Source: Methanosarcina acetivorans C2A (GTDB taxonomy: Archaea > Halobacteriota > Methanosarcinia > Methanosarcinales > Methanosarcinaceae). Taken from it: a DNA stretch of 64,000 nucleotides. Shown piece after piece: positions 54,967-64,000 of the stretch; the first letter of the stretch is position 1; each line of letters opens with the position of its first letter. The notes below the pieces were generated by a model. That model was given only the letters and a program-made list of their open reading frames with translations, searched no databases and had not been told where the DNA came from. The DNA lies in the NCBI RefSeq assembly GCF_000007345.1, contig NC_003552.1:3224001-3288000 (forward strand), read 5' to 3'. The position numbers were made by a program, and so were the translations under genes.

Positions 54967-56457
54967 ATGACAGAAAAGAAACCGAATATTCTGGTCATCT
55001 GGGGAGATGACATTGGCATTAGCAACCTCAGTTGCTATAGTGACGGCCTGATGGGCTACAGAACACCAAACATTGACCGTATAGCTAACGAAGGCATGAG
55101 GTTTACGGACTCTTACGGAGAGCAGAGCTGTACTGCCGGCAGGGCAGCTTTTATCACAGGACAGAGTGTCTTCCGTACAGGGTTGAGCAAGGTGGGCATG
55201 CCCGGAGCCAAAATAGGACTTCAGCCTGAGGACCCTACAATTGCCGAACTGCTGAAACCCCTGGGTTATGCCACAGGTCAGTTTGGAAAAAACCATTTCG
55301 GGGACCTTGACGAGTTTCTGCCCACCAACCATGGTTTTGACGAGTTTTTTGGCAACCTCTACCACCTGAATGCTGAAGAAGAACCTGAAAAACGCGATTA
55401 TCCACCTGAGAAAGACTTTCCAAATTTCCGGAAGAACTATGGTCCCAGAGGAGTAATCCGTAGCTATGCCGATGGTCGCATCGAGGATACGGGCCCGCTG
55501 ACAAAAAAACGGATGGAAGAAGCGGACCAGGAATTTCTGGATGCAACCATTGATTTTATCAAGCGTCAGCATGAAGCGGAAAAGCCTTTCTTTGTCTGGT
55601 TCAATACCACAAGAATGCATTTCAGGACGCACATCCCGGACAGGATACGGGGACAGTCGGGGCGCTGGCAATCCGCGTACCACGATGCCATGATCGAGCA
55701 CGATCGGCAGATAGGCGTGCTTCTCGACCTGCTGGACGAAATAGGCATTGCTGACGATACCATTGTCCTCTACAGCACGGACAACGGACCACATATGAAC
55801 TCCTGGCCCGATGCGGCTATGACACCGTTCCGCAACGAGAAAGACTCCTGCTGGGAAGGAGCTTTCCGTGTTCCTGAGTTAATACGCTGGCCTGGTAAGA
55901 TCCCTGCAGGCAAAGTTTCTAACGAGTTTGTGAGCCACCTGGACTGGTTACCCACTTTGCTTGCAGCAGCAGAGGAACCGGATATTAAAGAGAAGCTTAA
56001 AAAAGGCCACAAAGCAGGAGACAAAACTTTCAAGGTGCACCTTGACGGTTATAACCTGCTTCCTTACCTGACCGGAAAGGAGAAGAAATCACCCAGGACT
56101 GAGTTCTTTTACTTCTCTGATGGCGGAGACCTGATGGCTATAAGGTACGACAACTGGAAACTGGTCTTTTTGGAGCAGCGCGCCACCGGCACGCTCCTGG
56201 TCTGGGCAGAACCTTTTGTCCCGCTGCGAGTACCGAAAATATTCAACCTGCGTACCGACCCGTATGAAAGAGCAGATCGGACATCCAATACTTACTACGA
56301 CTGGCTGCTCGACCATGCCTTCCTGGTCGTTCCTGCTCAGGGTGTAGTAGGGGACTTTTTAGCAACGTTTAAAGAATTCCCTCCACGCCAGAAAGCGGCA
56401 AGCTTTACCGTGGACCAGGTAATGGAAAAGCTCTTGCAGGGGATCGTGAGCACCTGA
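54967..56457 (+). CDS. Sulfatase, Cys class (CxAxR type, copy 2)
   Basis: From ATG 54967 (GGGGG six bases upstream) the product has 496 residues: NILVIWGDDIGISNLSCYSD with the metal Asp pair, the modification site C55-T-A-G-R59, FGKNHFGDLDEFLPTNHGFD and TDNGPHMNSWPD. It belongs to a different subgroup from the two larger sulfatases and lacks their C-terminal beta domain. Cytoplasmic. It follows the maturase by about 120 bp and may share its transcript. Confidence 0.9.
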   Translation: MTEKKPNILVIWGDDIGISNLSCYSDGLMGYRTPNIDRIANEGMRFTDSYGEQSCTAGRAAFITGQSVFRTGLSKVGMPGAKIGLQPEDPTIAELLKPLGYATGQFGKNHFGDLDEFLPTNHGFDEFFGNLYHLNAEEEPEKRDYPPEKDFPNFRKNYGPRGVIRSYADGRIEDTGPLTKKRMEEADQEFLDATIDFIKRQHEAEKPFFVWFNTTRMHFRTHIPDRIRGQSGRWQSAYHDAMIEHDRQIGVLLDLLDEIGIADDTIVLYSTDNGPHMNSWPDAAMTPFRNEKDSCWEGAFRVPELIRWPGKIPAGKVSNEFVSHLDWLPTLLAAAEEPDIKEKLKKGHKAGDKTFKVHLDGYNLLPYLTGKEKKSPRTEFFYFSDGGDLMAIRYDNWKLVFLEQRATGTLLVWAEPFVPLRVPKIFNLRTDPYERADRTSNTYYDWLLDHAFLVVPAQGVVGDFLATFKEFPPRQKAASFTVDQVMEKLLQGIVST

Positions 56458-56968
56458 AGGTTGAGCCTCTATCTGGAACCTTCTACTCCTTCAAGGTAAT
56501 GTTCAGTTATGAGTAGACTGTTCTATGGCTCCGGTTTCTGCATGGATGGCAGGCTATCGGTTGAAGAGGCGCTGCTTCTCAAGTACTCAACCGATGGCCC
56601 GATAATAGGATGTGGAATCCTGGAGCTGATGCAATAGGTTGTTCTCTATGTATCGTTTTTTTGAAGGGGAATTAGGTGTGGAGGCAAAACCTGCTGCAAT
56701 TAATTGCTCGCGGGTGTCACTCTTCCGCCAGCTTCCAAAACGAACCGATTTCCGATCTAACGGCGGCTGGAAAGGGGAGTGAAACGCTCGTACAGGACTT
56801 CGGGTGGGCAATCGCGTCGCAGGTATCCCATAAGGGGAATATCAAATCGACAGGGTAAGTCTCAGCCTTTACCAGCGAGTGCACACTCCAGCACTTTACC
56901 TCCACCCACCACCGCAGAAGGAGGTGGATTTTATGACTTCGTTTGAAATAAAGTAAGAGGAATTGACA
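56458..56968. other. Intergenic region with a possible 42-residue frame
   Basis: ATG 56509 opens MSRLFYGSGFCMDGRLSVEE and ends at TAG 56637. There is no ribosome site, so it may be a relic. The rest has no supported gene. Confidence 0.35.
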
Positions 56969-57886
56969 ATGTCCGAAATTCTCTCGTTGTGGAATGAAAC
57001 ACCATCGAAGAAAGCAATCATTGATTACGTAAACACAATCATAAATCCCGAAAGCGCTGATTTTGTGCCAGAGACCGAGCGAATTGCCATCCTGGACAAC
57101 GATGGGACCATGTGGGTTGAAAAGCCCATGTATGTTCAGCTTTTCTTTGTCATGGACCGGCTGAAACAGATGGCTGAGGCAGACCCTGCGCTCCTGGACC
57201 AGCCACACTTTAAGGCAGCGACAAAGGGCGACTTGACCTACTTTTTCGGGCTTGATCCCCATGCTGGCGGCGATTTTAAAGAGCTGATGAAGACTGTCTT
57301 TGATTCTCACGCCGGCATGTCTCAGGACGATTTCATGCTTATGGCTAAAGAGTTCCTGGAGACTGCCAAACATCCCCGTTTTGGCATGCTGTACAAAGAT
57401 CTGACATACAAGCCGATGGTTGAGCTCGCGCACTACCTGGACGATAACGGCTTTAAGGTCTTCCTGGCATCCGGTGGCGGTATGAGTTTCTTGCGTACAG
57501 TCTCGGAGGAGATCTACAACATCCCAAAAGAGCGGGTTATCGGCAGCAACATCTCATTTGAGACCCGGATGACTGATGAGGGACCGGTAATTTTCCGCAA
57601 GAAAGGCCTGGTCGATCCCCTCGACGACGGACCAGGAAAGCCGGTCAATATCGAGCTTCACATTGGCCGCAAGCCCATTCTGGCTGCCGGCAATTCGGAC
57701 GGAGATCTGCATATGCTGTGGCTGGCACGGAAAAGCGGTCAACGCTCTCTATCGTTGCTGCTCCGCCATGACGATGCAAAGCACGAGTACGCCTACGACG
57801 AGGGAAGCGAGAAGACGCTGCAGATGGCAAAGGAACGGGGCTGGATCGTGATCAGCATGAAGGATGATTGGAAAAAAGTGTTCTGA
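56969..57886 (+). CDS. HAD-superfamily phosphatase
   Basis: The 305-residue protein shows the four HAD motifs: IAILDNDGTMWVEKP (nucleophile DxDGT), FLASGGGMSFL, a conserved Lys in the FRKKGLVD region and AAGNSDGDLHML. A large helical cap (residues about 60-140) fits a phosphoserine-phosphatase-like subgroup. It is read from ATG 56969 rather than the TTG two codons upstream because AGAGGA fits better. Its place between sulfatases suggests action on a phosphorylated sugar or alcohol in the same pathway; that is inference. Confidence 0.85.
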   Translation: MSEILSLWNETPSKKAIIDYVNTIINPESADFVPETERIAILDNDGTMWVEKPMYVQLFFVMDRLKQMAEADPALLDQPHFKAATKGDLTYFFGLDPHAGGDFKELMKTVFDSHAGMSQDDFMLMAKEFLETAKHPRFGMLYKDLTYKPMVELAHYLDDNGFKVFLASGGGMSFLRTVSEEIYNIPKERVIGSNISFETRMTDEGPVIFRKKGLVDPLDDGPGKPVNIELHIGRKPILAAGNSDGDLHMLWLARKSGQRSLSLLLRHDDAKHEYAYDEGSEKTLQMAKERGWIVISMKDDWKKVF

Positions 57887-57921
57887 GACGTTTCGTTAGC
57901 CAAATTTGGAGGACAGGACTA

Positions 57922-58026
57922 GTGGCAAAGATCATACAACTTTTCAGCTTTCCCGACGCCGAGAGTGGACTGAAAGCAGAAAAATGGGGAGTCTCAAAGG
58001 GGGATCAGGTACAGTCAGAAGATTGA
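57922..58026 (+). CDS. 34-residue frame, possible DUF1269 N-terminal relic
   Basis: GTG 57922 after GGAGGACAGG starts VAKIIQLFSFPDAESGLKAE, which resembles the N-terminal strand-helix of the DUF1269 proteins here (LIVFAFSDDKGASEMDEA). It stops after 34 residues. Probably a remnant. Confidence 0.35.
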   Translation: MAKIIQLFSFPDAESGLKAEKWGVSKGDQVQSED

Positions 58027-58089
58027 GCCTGTATAAAATCTGGGACTCGAGGAGTAATACTACGGTTCCGAAAGAATGGGGGGACAATA

Positions 58090-60456
58090 ATACCTGAATT
58101 GATAGAATACGAGCCCGGAAAACCTTTTCCTGGCGTTATCGGAAGGACACTTGACGAATCCTCACCTGCCTGGCCCAGGCCGACAAGGGCCGGAGAGAGT
58201 GCAGCAAATGTGATATTTTTTATCCTGGACGACGTGGGTTACGGGCAGATGTCAGTCTTCGGAGGGCTCTGTGAAACACCCAATCTGGAACGGCTGGCAA
58301 ACCGGGGCCTGCGTTATACCAACATGCAGACCACAGCGCTCTGTTCTCCCACGAGGGGCTGTGCACTGACAGGCAGGAACCACCATACTCTGGGGCTCTC
58401 CGCCATCACCGAACTTTCCATGGGCTACCCTGCACATAACGGATATATGGGCTTTGAGCACGGTTTTCTCTCGGAAATCCTGCTGGAACAGGGTTACAAC
58501 ACCTTTGCCGTGGGCAAATGGCACCTGACCCCTCCTGAAGAGACCACTACGGCAGGCCCGTTCCACCGCTGGCCCCTGGGCCGGGGCTTTGAGCGCTACT
58601 ACGGCTTTTTGGGAGGAAACACCGACCAGTGGCATCCCGACCTGACCTATGACAACCACCCGGTTCCGGTTCCCGCGACCCCTGAAGAGGGCTACCACCT
58701 GAACATCGACCTTGCCGACAAAGCTATCGAGTTTATCAAGGACGCCCATCACAATGCTCCGGACAAACCCTTCTTCTTATACTATGCCACCGGAGCAGGG
58801 CACGCCCCGCGCCATGTCGAAAAAAAGTGGATAGAGAAATACAAAGGCAGGTTCGATATGGGCTGGGATAAATACCGGAAGACGGTCTTCAAACACCAGA
58901 AGGGGCTGGGGATCGTACCCCCCGATGCATTGCTCTCGGAGCGCGACCCCGACGTGCCTGCCTGGGACTCCCTAACGGATACCGAAAAGAAAGTCTATGC
59001 CCGCCAGATGGAAGTCTTTGCAGCCTTCATTGAGCAGACAGACTACCATTTCGGCCGCATCCTTGACTTCCTTGAAGAGATCGGGGAACTGGACAATACC
59101 CTGGTAATCGTGCTCTCGGATAACGGTGCCAGTGCCGAGGGAGGGATACACGGGACTTTCAACGAGATGCTCTTTTTCAACAACGTGGAAGAAACTCTGG
59201 AGGACAACCTGGAGCGCATCGAGAAATGGGGAAACCCCGAAACCTTCAACCACTATTCCTGGGGCTGGACCTGGGCAGGAGATACTCCCTTCCGTCGCTG
59301 GAAACGCGAGACCTACCGCGGGGGAATAAGCGATGCCTGCATCGTCTCCTGGCCGGAGGGCGTCAAAGCTAGGGGGGAGAACCGCAGCCAGTACGCCCAT
59401 GCTATTGACCTGGTACCCACTGTGCTCGAAGCCCTGGGCATGGAAGCCCCGAAAAACATCCGTGGGGTATCCCAGTCTCCCATACAGGGTGTCAGTTTCG
59501 CCCATACCTTTGATGACCCCGGTGCTCCTACAAAGCACATTACTCAGTACTTCGAGATGTTCGGGCACCGTTCCATCTACAATGACGGCTGGAGGGCGGT
59601 CTGCCCTTTCCCGGGCTCAAGCTTTGCAGAACCCCTAAGAGAGGGCTGGTTCTTCGGGATGCCTTTGAGTTCCAGGGTGCTCAAGGTGCTTGATTCCAAG
59701 GGCTGGGAACTCTATGAACTGGCAGAAGATCCGGCTGAGATCAGAAACCTGGCAAAAGAAAAGCCTGAGAAACTGCAGGAAATGATCCAGCGCTGGTACA
59801 CCGAAGCCGGAAAGTACGGGGTGCTGCCCCTAGCAACAGCAGCCCTGGAACGCATGAATGTGCAAAGGCCGACCATTGCACGCCCGCGCACGAAATACAT
59901 ATATTATGCAGGTGGGACCCCGGTCCAGTTCTCTGCTGCTCCGAGAGTCTACAACAGGCCCTGGAGCATCACAGCCCGCGTGGTCATCCCCGAGGAAGGA
60001 GCAGAAGGTGTCCTGCTCGCTCACGGAAACCGCCACGGAGGATACAGCTTCTACGTCAAGGACGGGCACCTGCATCACGTCCACAACTATTCGGGGCTTG
60101 AAAAGTTCAGGATAAGCTCGCCCGACCCTATCCCGAAGGGGGAAGTCACCCTGCGCTACGAGTTTGAAAAGACAGACGAACCCGATTTCAGTAAAGGAAA
60201 AGGTTCTGCGGGGCGGAGCCAGCTCTACATTAACGGCGAGCTTGTAGCCAGCAGGAACCTGCCTTACACCGTTCCCAACCTCTTTGGTATCATCGGGCTG
60301 AGCTGCGGCTACGACGCAGCCGACAGTGTCCACCCCGAAGAATACAGGGCCCCGTTCACTTTCACAGGCAGGATCAGGCAGGTTGAACTTGACGTCTCAG
60401 GCGAACTGATCAAAGACGAGGAAGCTGACCTGAAACGGATGATGACGGAACAGTAA
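58090..60456 (+). CDS. Arylsulfatase-type sulfatase, Cys class (copy 3), start codon ATA or TTG
   Basis: A paralogue of the 49.8-kb sulfatase: FFILDDVGYGQMSVFGG, formylglycine site C-S-P-T-R, GKWHLTPPEETTTAGPFHRW, VLSDNGASAEGG and the same C-terminal beta domain. The conventional start is TTG 58099, but GGGGGG lies six bases before an in-frame ATA (58090), and aligning with copy 1 (ATG-CCA) puts the expected initiator at this ATA-CCT. It is either a real AUA start or a G-to-A change. Otherwise intact. Confidence 0.88.
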   Translation: MPELIEYEPGKPFPGVIGRTLDESSPAWPRPTRAGESAANVIFFILDDVGYGQMSVFGGLCETPNLERLANRGLRYTNMQTTALCSPTRGCALTGRNHHTLGLSAITELSMGYPAHNGYMGFEHGFLSEILLEQGYNTFAVGKWHLTPPEETTTAGPFHRWPLGRGFERYYGFLGGNTDQWHPDLTYDNHPVPVPATPEEGYHLNIDLADKAIEFIKDAHHNAPDKPFFLYYATGAGHAPRHVEKKWIEKYKGRFDMGWDKYRKTVFKHQKGLGIVPPDALLSERDPDVPAWDSLTDTEKKVYARQMEVFAAFIEQTDYHFGRILDFLEEIGELDNTLVIVLSDNGASAEGGIHGTFNEMLFFNNVEETLEDNLERIEKWGNPETFNHYSWGWTWAGDTPFRRWKRETYRGGISDACIVSWPEGVKARGENRSQYAHAIDLVPTVLEALGMEAPKNIRGVSQSPIQGVSFAHTFDDPGAPTKHITQYFEMFGHRSIYNDGWRAVCPFPGSSFAEPLREGWFFGMPLSSRVLKVLDSKGWELYELAEDPAEIRNLAKEKPEKLQEMIQRWYTEAGKYGVLPLATAALERMNVQRPTIARPRTKYIYYAGGTPVQFSAAPRVYNRPWSITARVVIPEEGAEGVLLAHGNRHGGYSFYVKDGHLHHVHNYSGLEKFRISSPDPIPKGEVTLRYEFEKTDEPDFSKGKGSAGRSQLYINGELVASRNLPYTVPNLFGIIGLSCGYDAADSVHPEEYRAPFTFTGRIRQVELDVSGELIKDEEADLKRMMTEQ

Positions 60457-60585
60457 ATTTGTGATATCATTCCAGAATACTGGTTCCACCTGGAATTGGA
60501 GTAGCTTTAGAGCAGCCGATATCAAAGTTTCGAAACGGTAAAGAAAGGCCGAAGCATTTCTCTTCACGGGATAGGGGAATCTACT

Positions 60586-61140
60586 ATGAAAGTCGTGAAA
60601 TTTATTGCCAGAATGAGATACTTTGTACTGATTCCCGTTATCGGGCTGGCAATTACCGCCTGTGTTTTGTTTATTAAAGGCGGCGTAGATCTGGTTCTCT
60701 TTATGGGTGAACTGGTTACCGGAATGACAGATGCAAATCCGGAGGTGAACATAATTGTTGAAATTGTGGAGACAGTACATCTCTTCCTGGTCGGTACGGT
60801 ACTCTTCGTGACCTCTATCGGGCTCTACCAGCTGTTTATCCAGCCGCTCCCTTTACCAGGCTGGCTGGAGATAAATGACATTGAGGAACTGGAACTGAAC
60901 CTGGTGGGGCTTACCGTTGTCGTGCTGGGGGTTAACTTCCTGGGCGTTATTTTTAAACCCCCGGAAACAAACCTGGCTGTCTATGGAATAGGATATGCCT
61001 TACCTATCGCAGCCCTTGCTTACTTCATTAAGGTGCGTTCATACGTAAAGGACGGTCAGGAAGGAAGTCTGAAAGACAGGAGCGAAGCGGATTCCACAAA
61101 CAACAAATCAAGCCTGTTATCACACGAAAAGAAAGATTAA
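60586..61140 (+). CDS. UPF0114 (YqhA-like) membrane protein
   Basis: The 184-residue protein has four helices and the family signature VETVHLFLVGTVLFVTSIGL followed by YQLFI, plus ELNLVGLTVVVLGVNFLGVI. The C-terminus is charged and disordered. The family is uncharacterised. Most upstream promoter-like sequence lies in the 130-bp gap after the sulfatase. Confidence 0.85.
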   Translation: MKVVKFIARMRYFVLIPVIGLAITACVLFIKGGVDLVLFMGELVTGMTDANPEVNIIVEIVETVHLFLVGTVLFVTSIGLYQLFIQPLPLPGWLEINDIEELELNLVGLTVVVLGVNFLGVIFKPPETNLAVYGIGYALPIAALAYFIKVRSYVKDGQEGSLKDRSEADSTNNKSSLLSHEKKD

Positions 61141-61262
61141 ACCCGGAATTATCAATTATCCCCTCCTCTCTTTATGGTTTGTTTTTCGCATACTACCGGG
61201 TAAATCATCATAACTTTGCCCGGGAACCGGGATCTTTTATTGTCGGATCGGAGAAGACAAAG

Positions 61263-62009
61263 ATGCATACATCACGAAAACCATGGCCTGTTTCACTGGT
61301 AATACTTTCAGTCTGGCTGGTTGTCGTAGTGGGAATAGGCCTGCTGCAGGTCGGGGGGCAGCCCATGCAGCTTGATGAATTGATAGAAAACCAGATAGCT
61401 TTTGGAGTGCTGGTTGCAGCGATCTTTTTGCCCGTGACTATTACCTATTTGAAATGGTGGGCTCAGGTCGGGTGGAAAGGCCCGGATAATTTACGGGATT
61501 TGCGTTTGTTGTTGCCACCGGCCCTGTCGCTTCTAATCCTGCTGCTTATTATTCTATTTACAGGCCTGCCACCAGCCAGGGAACTTGTGATCGTGGTTAT
61601 CAATACCCTGATGGTAGGCATTAGTGAAGAATTGATGTTTCGGGGCATATTGTTTCACGGGGCTTCATCCTCATTCGGAACCTGGCGTGCAGTGTGGATC
61701 ACAGCGATTCTTTTCGGTTCTGTCCACATATTAAACGGCTTAATCACCGGAGACTTCAGGGCGAGCGAAGTTCAGGCTCTTTTTGCAGGTATGTTCGGGG
61801 TCTGGACGGCAGTTTTGCGAGTCCGACTCGACACAATAATCCCCGTAATCATTATCCACTGGCTGTGGAATTGCCTGGTATTCCTGGCAGGTTCCCCGGG
61901 AGGGGTGGTGCTTCCCCTTTCTCTTTTACTATTCGTTTACGGCCTCTGGTTATTACGAAAATACCTGCACAGCAATGTCAGACTTGCGGAAGAGGTCAGT
62001 TTACGGTAA
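61263..62009 (+). CDS. CPBP-family intramembrane metalloprotease (CAAX protease-like)
   Basis: From ATG 61263 the product has 248 residues and about seven helices. Active-site motifs are present in order: SEELMFRG (EExxxR), ILFGSVHIL (FxxxH) and IHWLWNC (HxxxN). Such enzymes cleave within membranes or process prenylated or bacteriocin-type substrates. The longer frame to 61179 lacks a ribosome site. It lies convergent with the dipeptidase gene, eight bases apart. Confidence 0.85.
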   Translation: MHTSRKPWPVSLVILSVWLVVVVGIGLLQVGGQPMQLDELIENQIAFGVLVAAIFLPVTITYLKWWAQVGWKGPDNLRDLRLLLPPALSLLILLLIILFTGLPPARELVIVVINTLMVGISEELMFRGILFHGASSSFGTWRAVWITAILFGSVHILNGLITGDFRASEVQALFAGMFGVWTAVLRVRLDTIIPVIIIHWLWNCLVFLAGSPGGVVLPLSLLLFVYGLWLLRKYLHSNVRLAEEVSLR

Positions 62010-62016
62010 TATTTAA

Positions 62017-63537
62017 TCAGCGGTAGCTCTTCAGCAAATTTACCAGGAAAATCCAGACTCTTTCAATAGAGGGAATAAAGATCCTTTCTGCCGGAGAATG
62101 GGGATCTCTGATAGTCGGCCCAAGAGAGATTATCTCCATGCCTTCGTATTTCGAGCCGATTACCCCGCACTCAAGCCCCGCATGTACGACCTCGATCCCG
62201 GGCTCTTTTTCAAAGGTCTGAAGGTAGACCTGCCTGCATTTCGAAAGCAGCACGGATTCAAGATTTGGCTCCCACGCAGGGTAGTCGGCTTCCTGTACAA
62301 CAGCAGCTCCGGCAAGCTTTGCCGCAGCTTCCACCTTCCCGGTAATTTCAGCCAGCCTGGACATGACTGAACTGCGCTGGTTTGTGATGATTGTTATTTC
62401 ATTTTCCCCTGTCCGCACGGTTGCAAGGTTGTTCGAAGTCTCCACAAGGCCCGGAATCCTGTCCGAAAGCCTGTAGACCCCGTGGGGCAGGGCAAGAAGC
62501 AGCTTGAGTAGCTTTTCTTCGGTCCCGGTAGAGAATACCAGGTTTGGAGTCACTTCTTTTCTGGTGACCTTACCTCCTGAATTTTCAAACACGACTCCGT
62601 TTTCAACTTCCCTGAAACTCAAAACAAGTTCAGGGTCTGTCTTCGCATATTCGGACCTGAAAGTAGTCCCGAATTCCGAAACAAGCTTCTCCGCCTGTTC
62701 GAATTTAGCCCTGTCCAGAGCCAAAAAAGCATCTGTAAAATAAGGGATAGCATTGTGGGTTGTCCCTCCGCTCAGGAGAACCAGGCTTACGCATTGTTTA
62801 CCCACCTTTTCCCGGAGCCCGGAATAGACCCTGGCAAATAGCTGGATAGCATTAGCCCGCTGCCTGTGAATCTCAACTCCTGAGTGCCCTCCTTCCAGCC
62901 CCTCTACCATGAGCTTGAAGAGCCCGAACCTGCACTCCTTTCCATATTCAAAGCTTTCCCACTCAAGCGGCAGCGTGATCCGGGAATTTTTCCCTCCGGC
63001 ACACCCGACCAGAAAGAGCCCTTCATCTTCCGAGTCCATATTCAGCAGAGTCCTGCCCTCAACAAATCCCTTTTCAAGCCCCATGGCTCCGGTCAATCCG
63101 GTCTCCTCATCCACCGTAAAGAGCAGTTCCAGAGGCGGGTGTTCGATCTCCCTATTCTTCCCTGCCTCTGAGAGGGCCATCCCTATAGCAAGGGCAATCC
63201 CGTTGTCCGCCCCTATAGAGGTTTCATCTCCCTTCAACCAGTCCCCATCATACACACACCTGATAGGGTCCCTGTAAAAGTCATGTTTGGAGTCCTTGCT
63301 TTTCTCACAGACCATGTCCATGTGCCCCTGCAGCACAATTCCGGGAGAATTTTCATACCCCGGAGTAGCCGGGACTTTAATGAGTACATTCTTTACTGCA
63401 TCGGTTTTTACCTCGAAGCCTCTGGATCTTCCCCATTCCTGCAGCCAGAGGGAAAGCCTTTCTTCGTGTTTCGAACAGCGCGGGATTTTGTTTATCTCCT
63501 CGAAAATTTCAAGGATTTTCCGGGTTTTCGGGTGCAT
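62017..63537 (-). CDS. pepD: Aminoacyl-histidine dipeptidase (PepD, M20 family)
   Basis: The 506-residue metallopeptidase has the M20 zinc-site order: VLQGHMDMVCEK (His-x-Asp), DETSIGADNGIALAIGMAL (bridging Asp), LLFTVDEETGLTGAMGL (Glu-Glu catalytic and ligand) and LLNMDSEDEG. The lid domain carries GLEGGHSGVEIHRQRANAI. PepD cleaves Xaa-His and other dipeptides in the cytoplasm. Length and motifs match the family; the start MHPKTRKILEIFEEINKIPR is typical. Confidence 0.92.
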   Translation of the reverse strand: MHPKTRKILEIFEEINKIPRCSKHEERLSLWLQEWGRSRGFEVKTDAVKNVLIKVPATPGYENSPGIVLQGHMDMVCEKSKDSKHDFYRDPIRCVYDGDWLKGDETSIGADNGIALAIGMALSEAGKNREIEHPPLELLFTVDEETGLTGAMGLEKGFVEGRTLLNMDSEDEGLFLVGCAGGKNSRITLPLEWESFEYGKECRFGLFKLMVEGLEGGHSGVEIHRQRANAIQLFARVYSGLREKVGKQCVSLVLLSGGTTHNAIPYFTDAFLALDRAKFEQAEKLVSEFGTTFRSEYAKTDPELVLSFREVENGVVFENSGGKVTRKEVTPNLVFSTGTEEKLLKLLLALPHGVYRLSDRIPGLVETSNNLATVRTGENEITIITNQRSSVMSRLAEITGKVEAAAKLAGAAVVQEADYPAWEPNLESVLLSKCRQVYLQTFEKEPGIEVVHAGLECGVIGSKYEGMEIISLGPTIRDPHSPAERIFIPSIERVWIFLVNLLKSYR

Positions 63538-63812
63538 GGTAATCAGCTCAGACTGTTTGTGCGGATCTTATGAGGATCTTGTGAAGATCGACAGCGGGGT
63601 TAGCAACACTAAAACAGCCGCAAATATGTCATTCAATAGAGATAATAATAGAGATTTACACAAATAAAAACACAAAAGAAGGTTAAAAAGTTGTTCTCTT
63701 CTTAAATATTCCCCTGAAAATTAAGTAATTAAATTTCTCCTTAATGTTTACCTGAAAATTGAGGAATTAAACTTCTTGGTTAAGTTTCTTGGTCAAATCG
63801 GCTTCATGAATA

Positions 63813-64000
63813 TTAGAGATCTTTTGCCTTCTTAAAACCGAGTGCTTTCTCAAAACCGGGTGCTTCAACAAGAGCATGATCATCTATCACATGGTTCCGG
63901 AGACATGAAGCGTTTTCGGCCTCCTTGCGAATCCTGGCTTTTTCGACATCCTCTTCAGAGAGATACCCCAGAGCCTTTTTCTGGTGCTCCTGTATATTGC
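63813..64000 (-). CDS. C-terminal end of an unidentified gene (5' part beyond window)
   Basis: The minus strand is open from the right edge to TAA 63813, reading QEHQKKALGYLSEEDVEKAR and ending GFEKALGFKKAKDL. The charged helical tail has good codon use. Too little is present to name it. Confidence 0.55.
   Translation of the reverse strand, partial: NIQEHQKKALGYLSEEDVEKARIRKEAENASCLRNHVIDDHALVEAPGFEKALGFKKAKDL

Noticed and set aside
54961..55794. Long minus-strand frame (277 codons) inside the second sulfatase
   Set aside because: It lies wholly antisense to a motif-complete sulfatase, has no ribosome site and no recognisable domain. Such antisense frames are common in the more GC-rich genes here.

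Overview
The window looks like chromosomal DNA of a Methanosarcina-type methanogenic archaeon. This is inferred from gene content: an archaeal glycogen debranching enzyme, five DUF1269 proteins, a serpin, AIM24, an HEPN/MNT pair and sulfatases. Long AT-rich leaders, purine-rich Shine-Dalgarno sites, TTG/GTG starts and several in-frame amber codons fit the same picture. No rRNA, intact tRNA or CRISPR array was found.

1-16.6 kb is integrated mobile DNA. On the left is a virus- or plasmid-like module: small membrane proteins, a ribbon-helix-helix (RHH) protein, a mini prepilin peptidase and a minimal tyrosine recombinase. On the right (11.9-16.6 kb) a HUH-type rolling-circle Rep gene sits at the end of a leftward operon of about 15 small genes, mostly joined by 4-base start/stop overlaps and headed by an RHH repressor. 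Between them lies a low-GC cargo block with an ApeA-like HEPN protein, a PD-(D/E)XK nuclease and a GHKL ATPase-nuclease. A decayed copy of the rep 3' end (5.1-5.4 kb) lies on the far side of the cargo from the intact gene. Five copies of a 25-bp palindrome are spread between the cargo genes.

16.7-30 kb is a graveyard and small-gene zone. It holds an RHH-TPR protein, AN1-like zinc-finger proteins, a frameshifted serpin lipoprotein, AIM24, an HEPN/MNT toxin-antitoxin pair set between two hsdS 3'-end relics, a broken Cry-type delta-endotoxin gene, a coiled-coil secreted protein with an internal TGA, and a transposase.

30-49.6 kb carries metabolic and envelope genes: a ferredoxin reductase-like gene with an amber codon, glycogen debranching enzyme, an esterase, Fe-alcohol dehydrogenase, a LURP-one protein, a BASS transporter, an antiporter broken by an insertion sequence with clear 28-bp ends and 8-bp target duplication, an AI-2E family permease, four DUF1269 genes (two in a recent tandem duplication) and an MscS pseudogene. 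Two 16-bp minisatellites lie directly in front of genes.

49.8-63.5 kb holds a sulfatase cluster: three Cys-type sulfatases with an anaerobic sulfatase-maturating radical SAM enzyme, an AI-2E permease and a HAD phosphatase, followed by UPF0114 and CPBP-protease membrane proteins and a convergent PepD-type dipeptidase.

Many nonsense codons fit C-to-T changes. At least four genes have an ATA codon at ideal distance from a strong Shine-Dalgarno where a start is expected.
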